Assembly (NCBI GenBank): GCA_946894095.1
Contig: OX335653.1
Coordinates: 5,709,001-5,773,000 of the forward strand
Length of the DNA stretch: 64,000 nucleotides
From: Incurvaria masculella
Lineage: Eukaryota; Arthropoda; Insecta; Lepidoptera; Incurvariidae
Direction of reading: 5' to 3'
Numbering within the stretch: the stretch's first letter is position 1; the number at the start of each line of letters is the position of its first letter. This document shows, one piece after another, positions 21,756 through 34,703 of the stretch. The notes beneath the pieces were generated by a model, which was given only the letters and a program-made list of their open reading frames with translations, had not been told where the DNA came from and did no database searches. The translations under genes were made by a program, and so were the position numbers.

Positions 21756-23480
21756 GCCTTAATTGCAGAATTTATCGAATTACCTCACATGTTTTCTCTC
21801 ATTTTACGCTGGTTACCTAACTGGCAGCTGTCCTAAATCCAATTGACGTTGCTGGAAGTCTGGGAGTTAAACGCGTCGACGAGAGAAATCGATCCTACTG
21901 CCAACGGGTATAAATCGTGATAGTATCGTTCGAGTGACCCCGATTGAAGCCTATATTCCGTTGCGTCGCGTCGGTCGCTTGCGGAAAGAACGAACGGAAA
22001 CTCTAACGATAATAAACGTTAGTGCCACGTCACTATTGTCATGCTGGCGTGAGTCGCCGTGTCGCCCTTAGCTCCGCGCCGCCTCCGCCGCGCCGTGCGG
22101 TCGGCAACAGTCGCGCGCCGCTCCGCCGCCGCCGGCGACCTCATCCCGCTCTAGTGCTCGGCGAAGGCTCGGCTAGGCACGAGCCCCCGCGCCGCCTTCT
22201 CTCGCGGTTCAACATTGTGAAAACTAGATTCTATCTGCGGCTCGGCTGCTATCGTTCCCTCGCGACTTTAGGGCGCCATCTGTCCGCTTCCCGCGCAATC
22301 ACGTCCACTCACGTGCTCGATCGCGCGCGAATTCTCTATGGTCACACGTGGCGTATTGTAGGCATTCTCGCTCGTTCTATAGCGACTCAAACGAATATTC
22401 TAAATTTAAATATTCCATCGAACAATTCAAAGCCGCGAACGATTGCATCAAAATTTGAAATCACAAAAGATTGATTACACAATAATGACCGGTGTAACCT
22501 CTAAATCGTTTTTATGGTTAAATAACACTAGTTGCTAGTTTTTTATAAGTAAACACCGGGGATTTAATGTCGAACTATGAACGTCGGTTTAGCGAGTGCT
22601 GTTACAAAATGTACGCAATCCACGGGTCCGCAAAAGGTTTCGCGCTCATGAAATGTGAATTTTTTTACGTGAAAAAGCACGGTGACCTGTGCATTTATAA
22701 ATTATTAAGTGAACGGCAGTAAAAAACCTGGGAAAAGACCCCTTTTTATTTATTTTATTTATTTATTTATTAAATGAGGAGTGACCAACTGATTCTTGGT
22801 CGATAAAATTTCTTAACTTTTCCTAAACTTAAAACATAACTTCAAATCATTATTATGAAGCTACGTAGCGTTTGAGTAAAACAATAAATTTCAGTACATA
22901 TTGTATGAAACGATTTTGGTCTCATCCGTCAGTTGACTCTGTTTGTCTTTAAATTCTAAGTCTATGATTAAAACAGTTGTTTAAACAATTCAAACTCCTT
23001 AGATAAATATGACCAGAAATAATCAAATACCTTTAAAATATTTAATAGAAGAAGCTATTTGAGCTCAGACAGGCGACCTAACCTTATTAACTTACTGTCG
23101 CGGTGAGCTCTAGTGAGTGCAATGCGAATACTTAGTATAAGCAAATGTGCTAGCCTATAACAAGTATTGTAAATATTCGTTTCTCAAATAGATGAGCCGT
23201 TAGATAGCGTCTAGTTACATAACAACAACGGTAGTCACCGGTCGCGCGGCCTTGAACCGCGACCTCGCCCGCTTCGCGTGGCATCGCCAATGAGAGGGCG
23301 CTAGGCGGGCGGCGCGCTGGGCCGGCGCGCGGGCCGGCAGCGGTGGCGCTGGGCGCGGCGCGCGGCCCGCGCGCTGCTCGCCTGCTGCCCGCCGCCGCCG
23401 GACCTCGCCCTCGACGAACCGCCCTTCGTCTACCCCTCCTACCTCCGCCGATCGCTCTCGTCAGTATCCACCGACCGACT
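21756..23480. other. GC patch and an AT-rich dispersed repeat
   Basis: A GC-rich patch at 22020-22330 gives an open frame without an ATG and without splice support. From about 22640 to 22940 lies a repeat that recurs at 54160-54410 (phrases TATGAAACGATTTTGGTCTC and CCGTCAGTTG). The GC-rich stretch 23260-23480 has no credible frame. Confidence 0.5.
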
Positions 23481-24025
23481 GGGCGATGGGTCGTTCCGGC
23501 TCCGAAAGGGAATGCATTCCCATTCCTACTCCACACGTCCGAAATGAAGGTCCTTCGAGAACCCACAAAAATATGGAATGGTTAAAATTTCACTCCGTAA
23601 TGAATATATTTCTGCCCCGGAGTCGCTATAATTTCAGTCTAGAATGGTTGGTTACATTTCCACTCCGGAGAGGCTGTAATTTCACTCCGGAATGGTGGGT
23701 CCTCCGAGTAAACCCAAAAGTCTTAATTAACGTTTTCGTTGAATATTTCGAATGGGCAAATCTTAATTGGGATCTAAGTTCGTTAAAAATTTCAAGTAAG
23801 CAAAAAAGGTATTTGGGTAAGGCCCTCTGGAATTGCATTGTGTGATGACTATTCAGCCGCGGGGAATGACTAAAGGCCGAATGGGTATACATGAATGAGG
23901 AGTGGGAATGGGACTAGGAGTCAGTAAGGTTAATGTGGAGTGTCAACATGAGTAACTAAAGCAGAGGAAGCGGGTTCTTGGAATGGGTGCACCCGGAATG
24001 ATCCATCGCTACGACCGACACACTC
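23481..24025. repeat. MITE with GGAATG-rich termini
   Basis: The left end GCGATGGGTCGTTCCGGCTC is the near reverse complement of the right end around 24000-24017 (GAATGATCCATCGC). The interior is full of CACTCCGGAATGG-like phrases. One end of another copy is at 35536-35625. It ends about 100 bp before the RS/H-rich exon. Confidence 0.65.
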
Positions 24026-24121
24026 CCCACTTTGTATTCCCGACTGATAGCTCCGATTACACCGAGACAGCTGTATTCCCGTACCCAACTAACGGCGGCC
24101 ATCGCTCCCTGAATGTTGCAG

Positions 24122-24254
24122 CTCGGAGCACTCGTGGAGGCGCAGGAATGAGCGGTCGAAGCGGTCGCACCACCGGCGCTCGCCGACGTCGCACCGCCGC
24201 CGCCGCCACCACCGCGAGGAGCGCGACTCTTCGCCGCGCGCGCCGCCCGAACAG
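24122..24254 (+). CDS. Doa: Doa RS/H-rich N-terminal exon
   Basis: A strong acceptor (branch-like CTAAC at about 24090, then TGTTGCAG) and a strong donor (CAG followed by GTCAGT) bound 133 nt. The exon supplies one nucleotide to a split codon, then 44 codons: SEHSWRRRNERSKRSHHRRS, then PTSHRRRRHH, REERDSSPRA and PPEQ. Arg/Ser/His-rich tails of this kind are typical of LAMMER/CLK kinases, where they bind SR splicing factors and direct the kinase to the nucleus. It needs a phase-2 exon upstream, which exon A (ending at 2282) provides, and ends in phase 0, matching the kinase exon at 44784. The joining is inferred. No annotated frame of useful length covers this exon because it is short. Confidence 0.75.
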
Positions 24255-24628
24255 GTCAGTACCTCCTCCTTACCGCCTAGCCGCGTGACGAGCGCCAGAG
24301 ACGAATGAATGATTCCACTCCACGCACCGGACCCGGCTCCGGCTCCGGCTCAGTGTCCATCCGAAACGGCCGAGCCTAGCTCTCGACTCGTTCGTCCCGC
24401 CTAGAGCGTCGCGTCACTCGGTTTCCCGCCGACGAGCTTGGCGTGTAGATGCGCGTGCGCCTTCGCCCGTGAAGATGCGCGCCCGCGCCGCCGCCGTTCT
24501 ATTTGCGGGCGCCTGCGTCACTCGCGGAGCGCCCTCCGGCGGTCGCGAAACACTGCCGCCCACCGCCAGCGCCCGCCCGGACCGAAATAAGCGGCGCGGC
24601 CGGCGGCGGCAGTCCGCGGGCGTGCGCC

Positions 24629-26608
24629 ATGGCCGCAGACCCGCCGCGTCGACCGCCGCGGAACGCGCTCTTCTGCGAGCCCCCGCCGGCGCTCCCGCGC
24701 GTGCTGCTCGTGCCCGCCCTGCAGGCGCTCGCCATCGCCCCTGCGCCCGCGCACGCCGTCCTGCGACACGACGCCGAACCCTTCCTCCCGGCCGCCCCTC
24801 CCGCCGCGACCACCACCCCCGCCGCCCGTGTCCACGGTGACGATGGAGCCGCGAATGAAGCGAAATGTGACGAACCCTTTGGTGATAATAAATGTGTGCG
24901 GAGGACGCTCAGTTTTGATAGCTCCTCTTTTCGACGGACGCCGGGCGTCCGGGACTATAGCCTCGTGCGAAACAATTGTTCGGAACCGGACTTCACGAAG
25001 TGCGTTAACTTAGAGAAATGTGAACGAGTGATTTCCGTAGCGGAACCGCTGCAGCCGCCGCCGCCGCTCGTTCTCAACAACCCGTTCTACGATGGATCTC
25101 TGGCGGCAGAAGCGGGCCCGGCGCCGCACGTCGTGCTCCCGGACAACTACCTCGCCTTCGAAGATTCATTCGTGCCGGCCTGGCAGTACGGCTACCCGCC
25201 CGCGATGGTGCTCAACTGTGGGCCCCCCGATGTGCAATACTACCTGGACGGCCTCCCGATCCTCCCGCCTGACGACCCGTGGATCGCTTACCCGCCGCCG
25301 CCGGGAGACGCGGCCCCATTCCACTATTACAGACCGTCCAGCTTCGAAGTCGGAGAGGCCGAACAGTCCTCCGCACCCCTCGCGGTATCGGAGTTAACCT
25401 TTCCCGAATACGTCACCTTTCCCATGCCGGAGCATGCCGAGTTGGAGAGCGTGAACGACGACGCTTACGCGCTGCTGCCGAACGAATCGTACGAAACGGC
25501 ACCTGAAAATTCATTCTCCGACAGCGTCTCGTCGTACAACGAAAACAACGTATCGAAGTGTTCCGAAGATCTACCGACGTTCGAACTATTCGGCTCCGTC
25601 AACGAAACGCTCGGATACAGAGAGGACGACAAGAGCAGCGCCGCGGACTACACGAATCGCACGTCGGCGCAGAGCGAGGAGTCCCTCAACGCGGACCTGT
25701 CCTGCGACGTGACGTCGAGTCTGGCCTTCCAGCCGAGCAGCCGGCAGGACACGCCTGGCGCCGGCACCGCCGACACGACGCGCGACAACTCGCCCGACTA
25801 CCGCGACGCCTCCGCCTCCGCCGCGGACACCAGCCGCGATGTCTCGCTCGCGCGTGACGATCCGCCCCCACCGCCCGCGGTCGGCCCCGCCACCCCCAGC
25901 GATATCCCCGTCGGTGGCAACCTCGAAGGAAACCCTTTCTGTTCGGCGATACTTTCCGGCAACCTTTCTAAGCGGCAATGCGAAACGAAACAGGCCCTTC
26001 CGCGGCAACCAATCTTCGAATCGTCTTCGGGGGTCCCCTCTTCAAATGTTCCAATCGCTACATACGTCGAATTGGGTCCGCAATCATCATCCAACACTTC
26101 TGATGTCGAGAGCGGGGCCCACTCGTTGCCTACTACTTCGACAGTCGGGAACGACCCTCATTCTTCGAGTTATCATTCGACAGTTGGGAGCGAGGCCCCC
26201 TCGTCGACTACAACTTCGACTGTCGGGAGCGGGGTCCAAAGTTCGGCTCCAACTTTGAGCGTCAGGAGCGAAGCCAACTGTCCCACTTCGACAGTCGCCA
26301 TCGGTACCCACTCGCCGGCTTACATTTCGGGTGTCGAGGGCGCGACCCGTTCGGTCCCTATCGTCGCCCCGCCGTATCCTCCGGCGGTGCCGACATCGTG
26401 GCTGCCGACTGCGGCTACGACGGACGGCGGCAAGCCGCAGTCCCAGCCCCAGTTGATATCCGTGGTAGATCCCGAGGGTAACACGCTCGAGTTGCAGCAG
26501 TGCCCTCCGGCGCCTCCGCCCCCACCCCCACCGCCCGAGCCGCTCCCGTCGTGCTCCTCCGCCCCTACCCCGCAGCGGCTCGCCGCCCAGACCAAGGAAG
26601 ATGTGGAG
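24629..26608 (+). CDS. Doa: Putative 5' exon B of Doa (long, Pro/Ser-rich)
   Basis: An ATG in strong context (GCGCCATGG) opens a frame of 676 codons. A donor, GAG followed by GTCAGA at 26609, would end the exon after exactly 660 codons in phase 0, compatible with the kinase acceptor at 44784. The protein is low complexity: Pro/Ala-rich start (1-70), a segment with RTLSFDSSSFRR at about 90, acidic Ser/Asn-rich middle, Ser/Thr repeats with SxVGS phrases at about 480-590, and a Pro run (PPPPPPPPEP) near 640. There is no catalytic domain. Long disordered N-termini are known for large Drosophila Doa isoforms; assigning this exon to Doa rests on strand, phase and position, not on a recognised match. 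Joined to the kinase it would give 1037 residues. Confidence 0.65.
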
Positions 26609-27926
26609 GTCAGAACTGCTATGTATTATGATGAAAGGTCGACGCTTTCAAATGTTTGATAGACAATTTATTGGACCGCGTTCAAGCAATGCCAGTGCAC
26701 GCACGTTATATTGGCATCGTTCAATCGGCCAGTATTATTCTATTGCGACTCTGAAATGTTGGTAATGACTCAGATGTTAGAGACGCTTTGTGCAACTTTG
26801 CCTTAACATAAATTAAATCTAATCTAATGTTTGTTTTCTACACGTGTGCGTGCATGATCAAGAAGCATGTCTTTCGTCGAAGCGACGAATAAAATTAAGG
26901 TTCTGTTGCCAGACAGTCGGGGGTGATATCGCTTTTAGGAAACTGCAATTGTGACGTTGCACGCGGCGCGTCTCACCTCACGCCGCCGTGCGAGAAACGG
27001 GAACGCAAGCATCTATTTTGGCACGCATTATTGGGTCAAGGATAAAGATCTGATAGAGGGCATAAATACGGCTGCTTTAAATATCACAGCACCAAATATT
27101 ACAACATTATTACTAACGACGTATTGTCAATGTGAAAATTCAATCAATCAATTTGACTTCAATACTGTGAATATCTGACTTCATCGCTTCACTATAAATA
27201 CAAGTTAATCGACGAATTGTAATAAAAAATGTTATGGATGACCTCGCATGATAGCGCGTGCGCGGTCCACATTTCATAATGGTGACTGAAATGTTTATAG
27301 AGCTTGGCGCAAAACATTGACGATGTAACGAAAATAGAAGTCGAGTCGTGGTAGAGAATTTCGCGAGCTCGCCGCTAGATGCCGCTAACCGGCGCTCCAT
27401 CGATTGCACAGCGGCGCGTCGCGGCCAGAAATAGCATGACTGAGGCTCCTGATCTACGCCGCTGTCTAGCTACGCGCTTGCTCCTCATGCAGCTGGGTTG
27501 AAAGGGCGGCCACACATGACTTGACATGCTGACCTTTGGACAGGACGTGCTCGCATTTAGCGCGCAGGCCAAGGTCGCTCTATGTCAAACTACCCGGCGG
27601 TGGCGGCTTAACGGTGTGCCCCCGCCTTAAAATCATCTACTACCCTTTCTAACGTAAACAGCCTTACTAATAAACATATAATTATCACTTTATACGCTTC
27701 TAATGCGCGGTGTACAGCAAATTTCTGGATTATAAACCCGATATGGCCAAATCCTGTGTAAGCAGTGTAAGCTTCTGATGCTATATGTTTATCAAAGTTA
27801 TGCAAAGAGATGGCGTCCTATCATCAGCTGTTTCCAAAACAGCTGACAGTTCTCTCGATTTGACAGATCTTTTTAATTCGTGTGTTAGACTTGTCGCAGA
27901 AAGTAATGTTTTATGTAACTGGTCAC
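26609..27926 (+). other. Intronic, nothing recognised
   Basis: AT-rich with one GC patch at about 27360-27610. No credible frame or repeat match within the window. Confidence 0.4.
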
Positions 27927-28288
27927 GGATGACTTACACCACACCTGCCGTCATGATAGCATCCCAAAACACCGCATTCCGAAGGAATTAGTTTCCATGC
28001 TAGGACCTTCCCTAAGCACGGCTACATTGAACTGGAAAACACGAATAATTTTATATTGTTACCATTGTTTACCATCTTTTCATGTAAGCAATGGTACTAA
28101 CCGGTCGGACTTGACCCTACCACCTGTTAGGGTACATAGATTCCGAACCAACAGCTCGCAATCGTGATGAAATGCACTTATCCAACTTGGAAAGCGTAAG
28201 AAAGTGGTGTATGAACGGGGCGGGAATTTGAACCCATGACCTCTGGCATGCAAGGCAAGTCCCCGCGCCCCTAAGCTACGAGCCGAGA
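27927..28288 (-). mobile_element. SINE with tRNA-type head
   Basis: Same body and head as the copy at 34704, in reverse orientation. The head region reads, on the - strand, CGTAGCTTAGGGGCGCGGGG, with the B-box-like GGGTTCAAATTCC. Several small deletions show that it is older. Confidence 0.75.
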
Positions 28289-28946
28289 AGGCATTTAATC
28301 CTATGCTATCGTTATCTGGACGCAGTTTTAGTAACAACTCTGAGTTAACCCTTTCACCGTCAAGGTTTTTTGACATAATCCTTCTCAATACGCCACACTA
28401 CAATTATTTCGATAATATGCAGTCTTCAATTGTTGTTTGTTTTGTTGCAAATAGTGTGTTTTCAACGGTTGAAACAGTAGAAATCTAATGAACGCTAGTA
28501 TGTACTGTGCAATTATGTAAATAAAAAAAGTAATCAGTAAAGTTTATTAATCTTTGAAGTGGAGTAGTTTTCTGTCGGATATATCCGACGATGACGCCTG
28601 CAGAATGCCTTGCTCTGAGGGATATATACGTTCCTGGCGGGGAAAGGGTTAAACACTGGCAGCATTTCAGAAAGGGCGGACTAACTTTAACACGCGGCTT
28701 GTTGTCGGACTAAATCGGTTTTTGTATGGTTAGTCCGGTGCTAATCCGGTACTAAGTTTTGACAGGTTCACTCTGAATACGACTGTGGATAACTAATCAA
28801 AATATCTTTGTTTAGTCTGAACACAAAGAGGGACGCAAAATATGGACTGAATCGTTAGGTCAGCGTTTCAATTGCTACGAATTGTGTCAGGCAAATACAA
28901 TCTCGTCGCGTCGAGATCGCGCCGGATAGTTGGACGTTGTTAAGGC

Positions 28947-29305
28947 CCAGAGCCGGTAGTCTAAGTTGTCACCTAAATTGGCGTTACGGCAAACCGATCG
29001 ACTGGCGTTTTCAAATGTATGGAGAAATTGAAGAGCGCGCGCAGCGGGCGTTAAGCGAACTAACATTTGCGAGTCCGAGCTTGATTTGACAGCTTACTCA
29101 ACGTTGCCGTAAATACGTCGACGTTGCGGTTTACGTCCACTCTGCGTTTTCATACAAATCGGAAGTCCGCGTTTGACTTTGACAGCTTGAAGAAGTAAAA
29201 CCACAGAATATCTAGTAAAAACTTGTATGGAGTTTGGAGAAAACGCCAGTCGATCGGTTTGCCGTAAACGCCAATTTCGGTGAGAACTCAGACTGCCCAC
29301 TCTGG
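28947..29305 (+). repeat. MITE family 1, complete copy
   Basis: The best-preserved copy. It runs from CCAGAGCCGGTAGTC to its complement-like end GACTGCCCACTCTGG, with inverted repeats of about 65 bp including TCACC(T/G)AAATTGGCG. It sits exactly next to the end of element R at 29306. Confidence 0.85.
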
Positions 29306-29767
29306 TACTAGCCAAATCGCATAGTTCAACGAAGCACTCCAAGTTAACTAACTAAGTCTGAAGATTAGAAGTGTCATTCTTACAACATATGATTCCTTGT
29401 CTAGGAAACAACCTATTTTCGTTAATGTATGTTTCCTTTTTCTAAACAAAAAACATTGCAGAAACGGTGTCCATTTCCGAACTTGTTTGACTAAATGTAG
29501 AAATCTAAAAGCAAATGGAATTATTTGTTTATGCATTTATGCTGTTTTTGCTTATATCTAGAAATCACATTACTTTCAGATTTATAATGCGAATAATCGA
29601 CTTTATTATTATTATCTAAATAAAATTATGGAATCCAAAAATGTTAACAATACATTATTAGTCTTGAGTTATATTTTTACTTACTAAGCCGTTTCACTAC
29701 ATATTATTACATCTGTTGAGAGGTACATTTGTATGGCGCGAGTGGTTGGCTAGTCCTAGCGCCTTAA
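29306..29767 (+). repeat. Element R, uninterrupted copy
   Basis: About 460 bp that align in reverse with 20805-21755 once the SINE there is removed. It starts TACTAGCCAAATCGC and ends CTAGTCCTAGCGCCTT. It has no coding capacity, so it may be a MITE or part of a larger element. Confidence 0.7.
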
Positions 29768-30261
29768 ATGTGGACGCCGCTGCTCTGCTACATATACGCA
29801 GAACTGTCGCGTCACACCGACGAACACGCGGGAGGCGGCCAGATGATGCATCTCAACCATTCCGTAATTAACTTGTCCAGCACCCGATACCAAAAGACAC
29901 CTCCTTCGTCGTGCCGCTATCGCGATGTAGACTATTTTAAATTTCAACAATCGTTCGTATTGTTAAAAACATGATTACGGTATCCAGACATGTTTACTCG
30001 CTTGATTATTTTATTTTCATGATTCGTCATTGGCGCTGTAATTTTCCTCAGCTTTGCAATGCCGATGAGCGAGACTGAAACAATGGGAGTGGTATTTTGA
30101 AATTTTGAAAACATTTACAGCGCATCGTTTGGCAAAACATCAACACGTGCTCAAATAATATATGTAAAATAATACTAGTGAGGACTTGATATTGGTAGTA
30201 CTTAGCACTGATACTTGTGGAGGGGTCTAAGTAACCCATATGAAACATGTCCACGCGGCAA

Positions 30262-30560
30262 AGTACATAGAGACGACTACAAACTTGTCAAACAACCAGG
30301 AGGAGAAGTATGATAGGTATTAGTAAAAACGACAGGATAAATGCCAACTCCATCAGAGCCAAAACAAAGCTAAGAGACACCTTAAATAAAATAGATCCGA
30401 AATATTACGTTGGACGAGACATCGATTCGCAACAAAAACTATATATGAAGCAAAACAGTCACAACTGGCATCGAAAAACGATGGGAAACAAACGAAACGC
30501 AGGCAACAGAGGAGAAGAGAATATTGCATGAGCAACACTCGAAAGAGCTAAAGCAAGCAG
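30262..30560 (+). pseudogene. RTE-like LINE ORF fragment
   Basis: A frame of about 73 codons reads MIGISKNDRI, then RAKTKLRDTLNKID, like the region near the C-terminus of RTE-type LINE proteins (MLGISxxDRIRN..IR.RTKL.D). The following RW.GH motif is broken by an indel, so it is a dead copy. Confidence 0.6.
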
Positions 30561-32993
30561 TTAAAAACTATTGTGAATTCGGACTGTAAACTTCAGTAAC
30601 CCGCCCTTTATATTGCTGGAAGGTTGTTAAACGTTTTCCCTCCTCGCTTCAATCAGTTTCATCTGTGGAACGAAACGACGACGTCTAGTGCAGACCGCAT
30701 TCGATGCGACTGGCATAGCACGCGTTGTCCACGACGGCGATCCGCTACGATGAAGCGATTAGAGCGAGCGGCGGAGTGGCGCGCTCTCGACCTTGACCTA
30801 GGGCGGTCGAGTCTCGCACTTATCACTCAACACTCCGCTGATCTTACATTCTTGTTGAATTGTGTATGCGATATAAATATACCCCATATGAAAAGAAACA
30901 GGGTAATCCCTAATCCTCAGATCAGTATAGGAAGATGTGCCACCTGGCGCGCCTACAATAAGACCCTCTGTCGCCATATATTAAAACAAGCAACCCAAAC
31001 TTAAACGTAGATTTAACACGCATACTTAACGTTGACGTTTAGCGGGGTTTCAGTTGGTGCAAACTGACTTGGAACACATCTGGGGAGCACATACGAGCGT
31101 CCGGCTTCCCATACGATCGTTCTCTTCTGTGCCCCCTTCAAAGGTACAGCGTTTACGCCCATAATTTTCGCTTGCAAATGATGAAATCGACCTGTCAATT
31201 TGCCACTTCTGTAGTCACCTTTGAAAATCGAGACACCTTAGTTGTCGTCCGACTTTGAAATCGTCACGGGCTTTATCCTCTCACAGATTCAGATTATTTG
31301 TGTAAAAGTTACGCCTTAGAAACGGATACTCATCGATGAATCCTTTTCTCACTTTCTCTGAGATCGTCACGGTTTTTCCCTGAATCTTGCTCTCGCCGAT
31401 ACCGATTTGCGTACTTGTCAAAGTTTTTCGCGGAATCCTGTGGGTGTAATTGTTTGCATACTCATCGTTGAGTGCACTCATTAATCACGAGAATACACCG
31501 CACGATCGCTACTGTAGCGTTATTACCTGGCGGTTAGCGAATATCGTTCGGAGCTTTCTCCCGCGTTATGTCAGCGCTCGACATGTTGGCGACGTGCTTT
31601 GCATATCGATGCACAGTCGAGCTGGTCGAGTGTGGGTGGTGGATGGGTGACCTCGCGGCTTGTCGGCGGCGCTGTAGATTGATGGTAGCGGCGGGGGCGC
31701 GGCTCGGCTCGCCCTATCGGCCGTATCTTTTTGGAAAAGCCTCCGGGTTTCCTTCCGGTCGTGCCGACGGCGAGGCGAGGTCGCCCGTCGGACTGCTGCC
31801 TCGCTCGCAACACAAATGCGTCTAACTTTTTCATCGTACAAAGTTATTGTTGCGGATTGTTTGCATAGAGCCGTGAGGTAAACTTGGAATCGTTTTGAGC
31901 TACTCTCCACTTGAGGTTTTTCTATCAAATCATACGATAATAAAACAAAAAGTAATCGCTGAATACCTATGTTTTTATGCTCTATGTTTTTTTATGTCCT
32001 GTTTTGAAAATCTGTTTCGTATACTAATGCCAAACTGTATCTTCAAATGTTCTTATTTCTCCGGTACGCCGCTACTGTAGATTCGTGGCGTTTTTTATAA
32101 TGTTCGTGGTATTGTAATTATCGTTCTTCAATTGTTTCTTCTCTTATGGCATCGTTTGTAGAGATCGACTACCCCCGTGTATCTTAATTTCACACGTGTA
32201 AGCACGTAGGTAGAACATTAGCATTAAAACTCAGTTAAAGCTGTGAACATATTCAGGTAACTATTTATGCGTAGCCCGCACACTTTTCCAACGGGAAGTT
32301 CCTGTAATTAAACGCACGTCACTTGATCCATCGGCCTACCAAGTAATGGCATAAAATTGTTAGACGGCACGCAATTATTTCGCTTACCTGAGCCTACGTG
32401 GAACGTGAAACCCCTCATTCTTGTTGCGGAAGACAATATCTTGATATGCTACGGTCGGAGCTTCGTCATCGTTTAGTGTAAACTCTCGGAAGGGGGTCGC
32501 CTTGTTTAGACGACGGACGACTCATGCTTGGGTAAATGAGTGGGCACGCTTTTAATTGTCCACAGGCGCGAATCGGTGGTAACCGCCTCGGTGCTGTTTC
32601 AACTCGCTCCTTTTTTGTGACTAACGAAGCGAAAGAGAATATTAATGAAAACAAGCTGAACATGGAAATGTACTGAAAATAATCGCCTATGTGAGATGCC
32701 GGCGGATCGCTCGTCGCACGCAACTGCACCCGTGTGCGAACGATGCTTCATGTCTTCACGTTGTTAAAGGTCATAAAAAGTGCATTGAACGAAGCCTTGT
32801 TTACGTGTTCGGCTTATCGGAATTTCTCTCGCGGCGTGCGTGCGGTGCGAGACGCGCCTCGCTCAGATAAGGCACTGCGAGTCCGAGCGCAGCACGGCGC
32901 CGCTCCGTGCCGGTTATCGGCGGCGCGCGCTCTCCGCACCGGCCCGAGCCGCCAGTCAAGCGTCGACCGCCCCGCGAGCCGCCCGCCAGTGGC
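30561..32993. other. Non-coding with GC patches, possible promoter at 32840-32990
   Basis: Short frames at 30624-31004 and 31566-31928 lack homology signals. GC content rises sharply from about 32830 into exon C, which would fit a CpG-rich promoter or leader. Confidence 0.4.
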
Positions 32994-33185
32994 ATGAGCG
33001 TGGCGCTGCTCGCGCCGCCGGTCCGCGAGCGCAGCCGGCCCCCGCTCAGGATGGCATCGTTCTTCGCGCTGTACTGCCGGTTCGTCGGGGAGCGCGGCTG
33101 CAAGTGGCACGATGTGCTCGAGCTGCTGTCGGTGTTGGCGGAGCTCGTGTTCGACGAGGACGCCGCCGGCAGGCTCGCGCCCAAG
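32994..33185 (+). CDS. Putative small 5' exon C (64 codons)
   Basis: An ATG (GGCATGAGC) starts 64 codons that end at CCCAAG followed by GTCAGC, a plausible donor in phase 0. The peptide starts MSVALLAPPVRERSRPPLRM and contains a likely amphipathic helix (HDVLELLSVLAELVFDED). I do not recognise a family. The GC-rich composition and phase resemble the other inferred Doa first exons. It could splice to exon D or directly to the kinase, or belong to another transcript. Confidence 0.45.
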
Positions 33186-34059
33186 GTCAGCTTCCACCGC
33201 CGCGCCGGAGACGCTCCTTGACACGGATGAGCGCGTGCCATTTTTCTAAGCCGCTCGATTCTTGTTTACTCAGTTGAGATATTGCATTTAAACTTTTTTT
33301 TTGTTCGAGCGAGCAGTTTGACCCCCTTTTCGAAGTTCTTTTGATTATTTGTTTGATATTTGTCCTATTCACGTGTTGCGGATTCGAAACACACACACAC
33401 GCCCGTTGCAATTTAACGCGAACTTTATTGACGATAGCCGTTAAGTATTCATTGCTTTCGTCCGTAATCAGACAAGGCCATGGGAACCTCGCGCAACATT
33501 ATGATTATTGAAAACACGAAGAATACACCTATAATCATGTAAATATAAAAATAATAACCTTTCTAACCAAATTAAACACGTTAAAAGTAAACTTAACGAA
33601 TGTCTAATAAATCCTTATCATCTCACAATGTTTTGTTGAATAAATTACATTATCGATCTGAATAGTTTGTGAAATGCGGGGAAATCATAAGTTTTGCATA
33701 AAATTTTACAAGTGAACGCACGTTACTAATTTAAGACTTGTTGCTTGATGCACCTACTCAGTTACAATATTTTTCGTTTACCCATAATTCCCAAAATATC
33801 AGCTGTAGAATAGATCGTTCTGTTTTTGCATCGTCTTACCAATGACAAAGACGTTCAACCCTCACGTGCAAGGGGATAACAATAGAGACCCCGAAGGGAA
33901 CAGCCACTACATTCTTGAGAACTTATTTTTTTACCTGGGGGGCTATGTCATTCACATTATTACCGCAGTGACGGCTCCGAGATTCGGCCATACGCACGTA
34001 CTACAGCGAATCTGTCGGTGTCGTACGGAATCATGTTCGGACGTTCGTAGATCGAAACA

Positions 34060-34218
34060 ATGCGCCAGAACTATTCGCGTTTTATTGGCGGTCGTTCGCC
34101 CCCTCCGTCGCCGTCCCCGCCGGGCGACTGCGGCGCCGCCGTGGGACTGATGTGCGCTCTGATGACGTTGTGTCTCGCGCTCAACGGGAGACCGCCGCAG
34201 GAGCGCATGGGAACCAAG
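34060..34218 (+). CDS. Putative small exon D (53 codons)
   Basis: The frame from the ATG at 34060 to ACCAAG followed by GTACGA is 53 codons long and ends in phase 0. The peptide has a Pro-rich stretch and then a hydrophobic segment VGLMCALMTLCLAL. A weak acceptor (TTCGTAG before 34051) is in frame too, so this could be an internal exon after C (phase 0 to phase 0) instead of a first exon. Evidence is limited to GC content, frame and donor. Confidence 0.35.
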
Positions 34219-34703
34219 GTACGACTCTCGCCAACGCAAGAAATGTAGTCTGCTTTGGTAGATCAGGGGCCTCGCTTGAATGTTTTTACGTGGTTTACCC
34301 GCACATGGCAGATTCACCATTCAAGTCCAGTTCCACAACAAAAATAGTCCAGGGGCATCGGGCTTTCGGTTCGTTAAAATTGAATACATTTTATTACAAA
34401 TTTATCTGGGGGAATGCCTCTCGCAGTTCACTATCCGGTCCAAAGATAGATATAAAGTGAGTCAGCGGCCTAACGGGTTTGTTGATCCTTTTTGCGGTCG
34501 GAGAACGTATTCCAACGACGATGTTGCGACACGGTAAACGCAGATCGGGTAGACACATACATACCTAACTTAAGAAAATGCTAACCTGCATAGTCTTCTT
34601 GGAACATCGATCACTAACAATTTTTTTAATCATCATATTACGTCAATTTACGCCGATACACTGTCGTAAAATGCGCGTGTGTGCGTGGTTGCGTGCGTGG
34701 TTA

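Noticed and set aside
22022..22474. 150-codon + strand frame in a GC patch
   Set aside because: Has no ATG at its start, the N-terminal half is GC composition and no donor or domain is evident.
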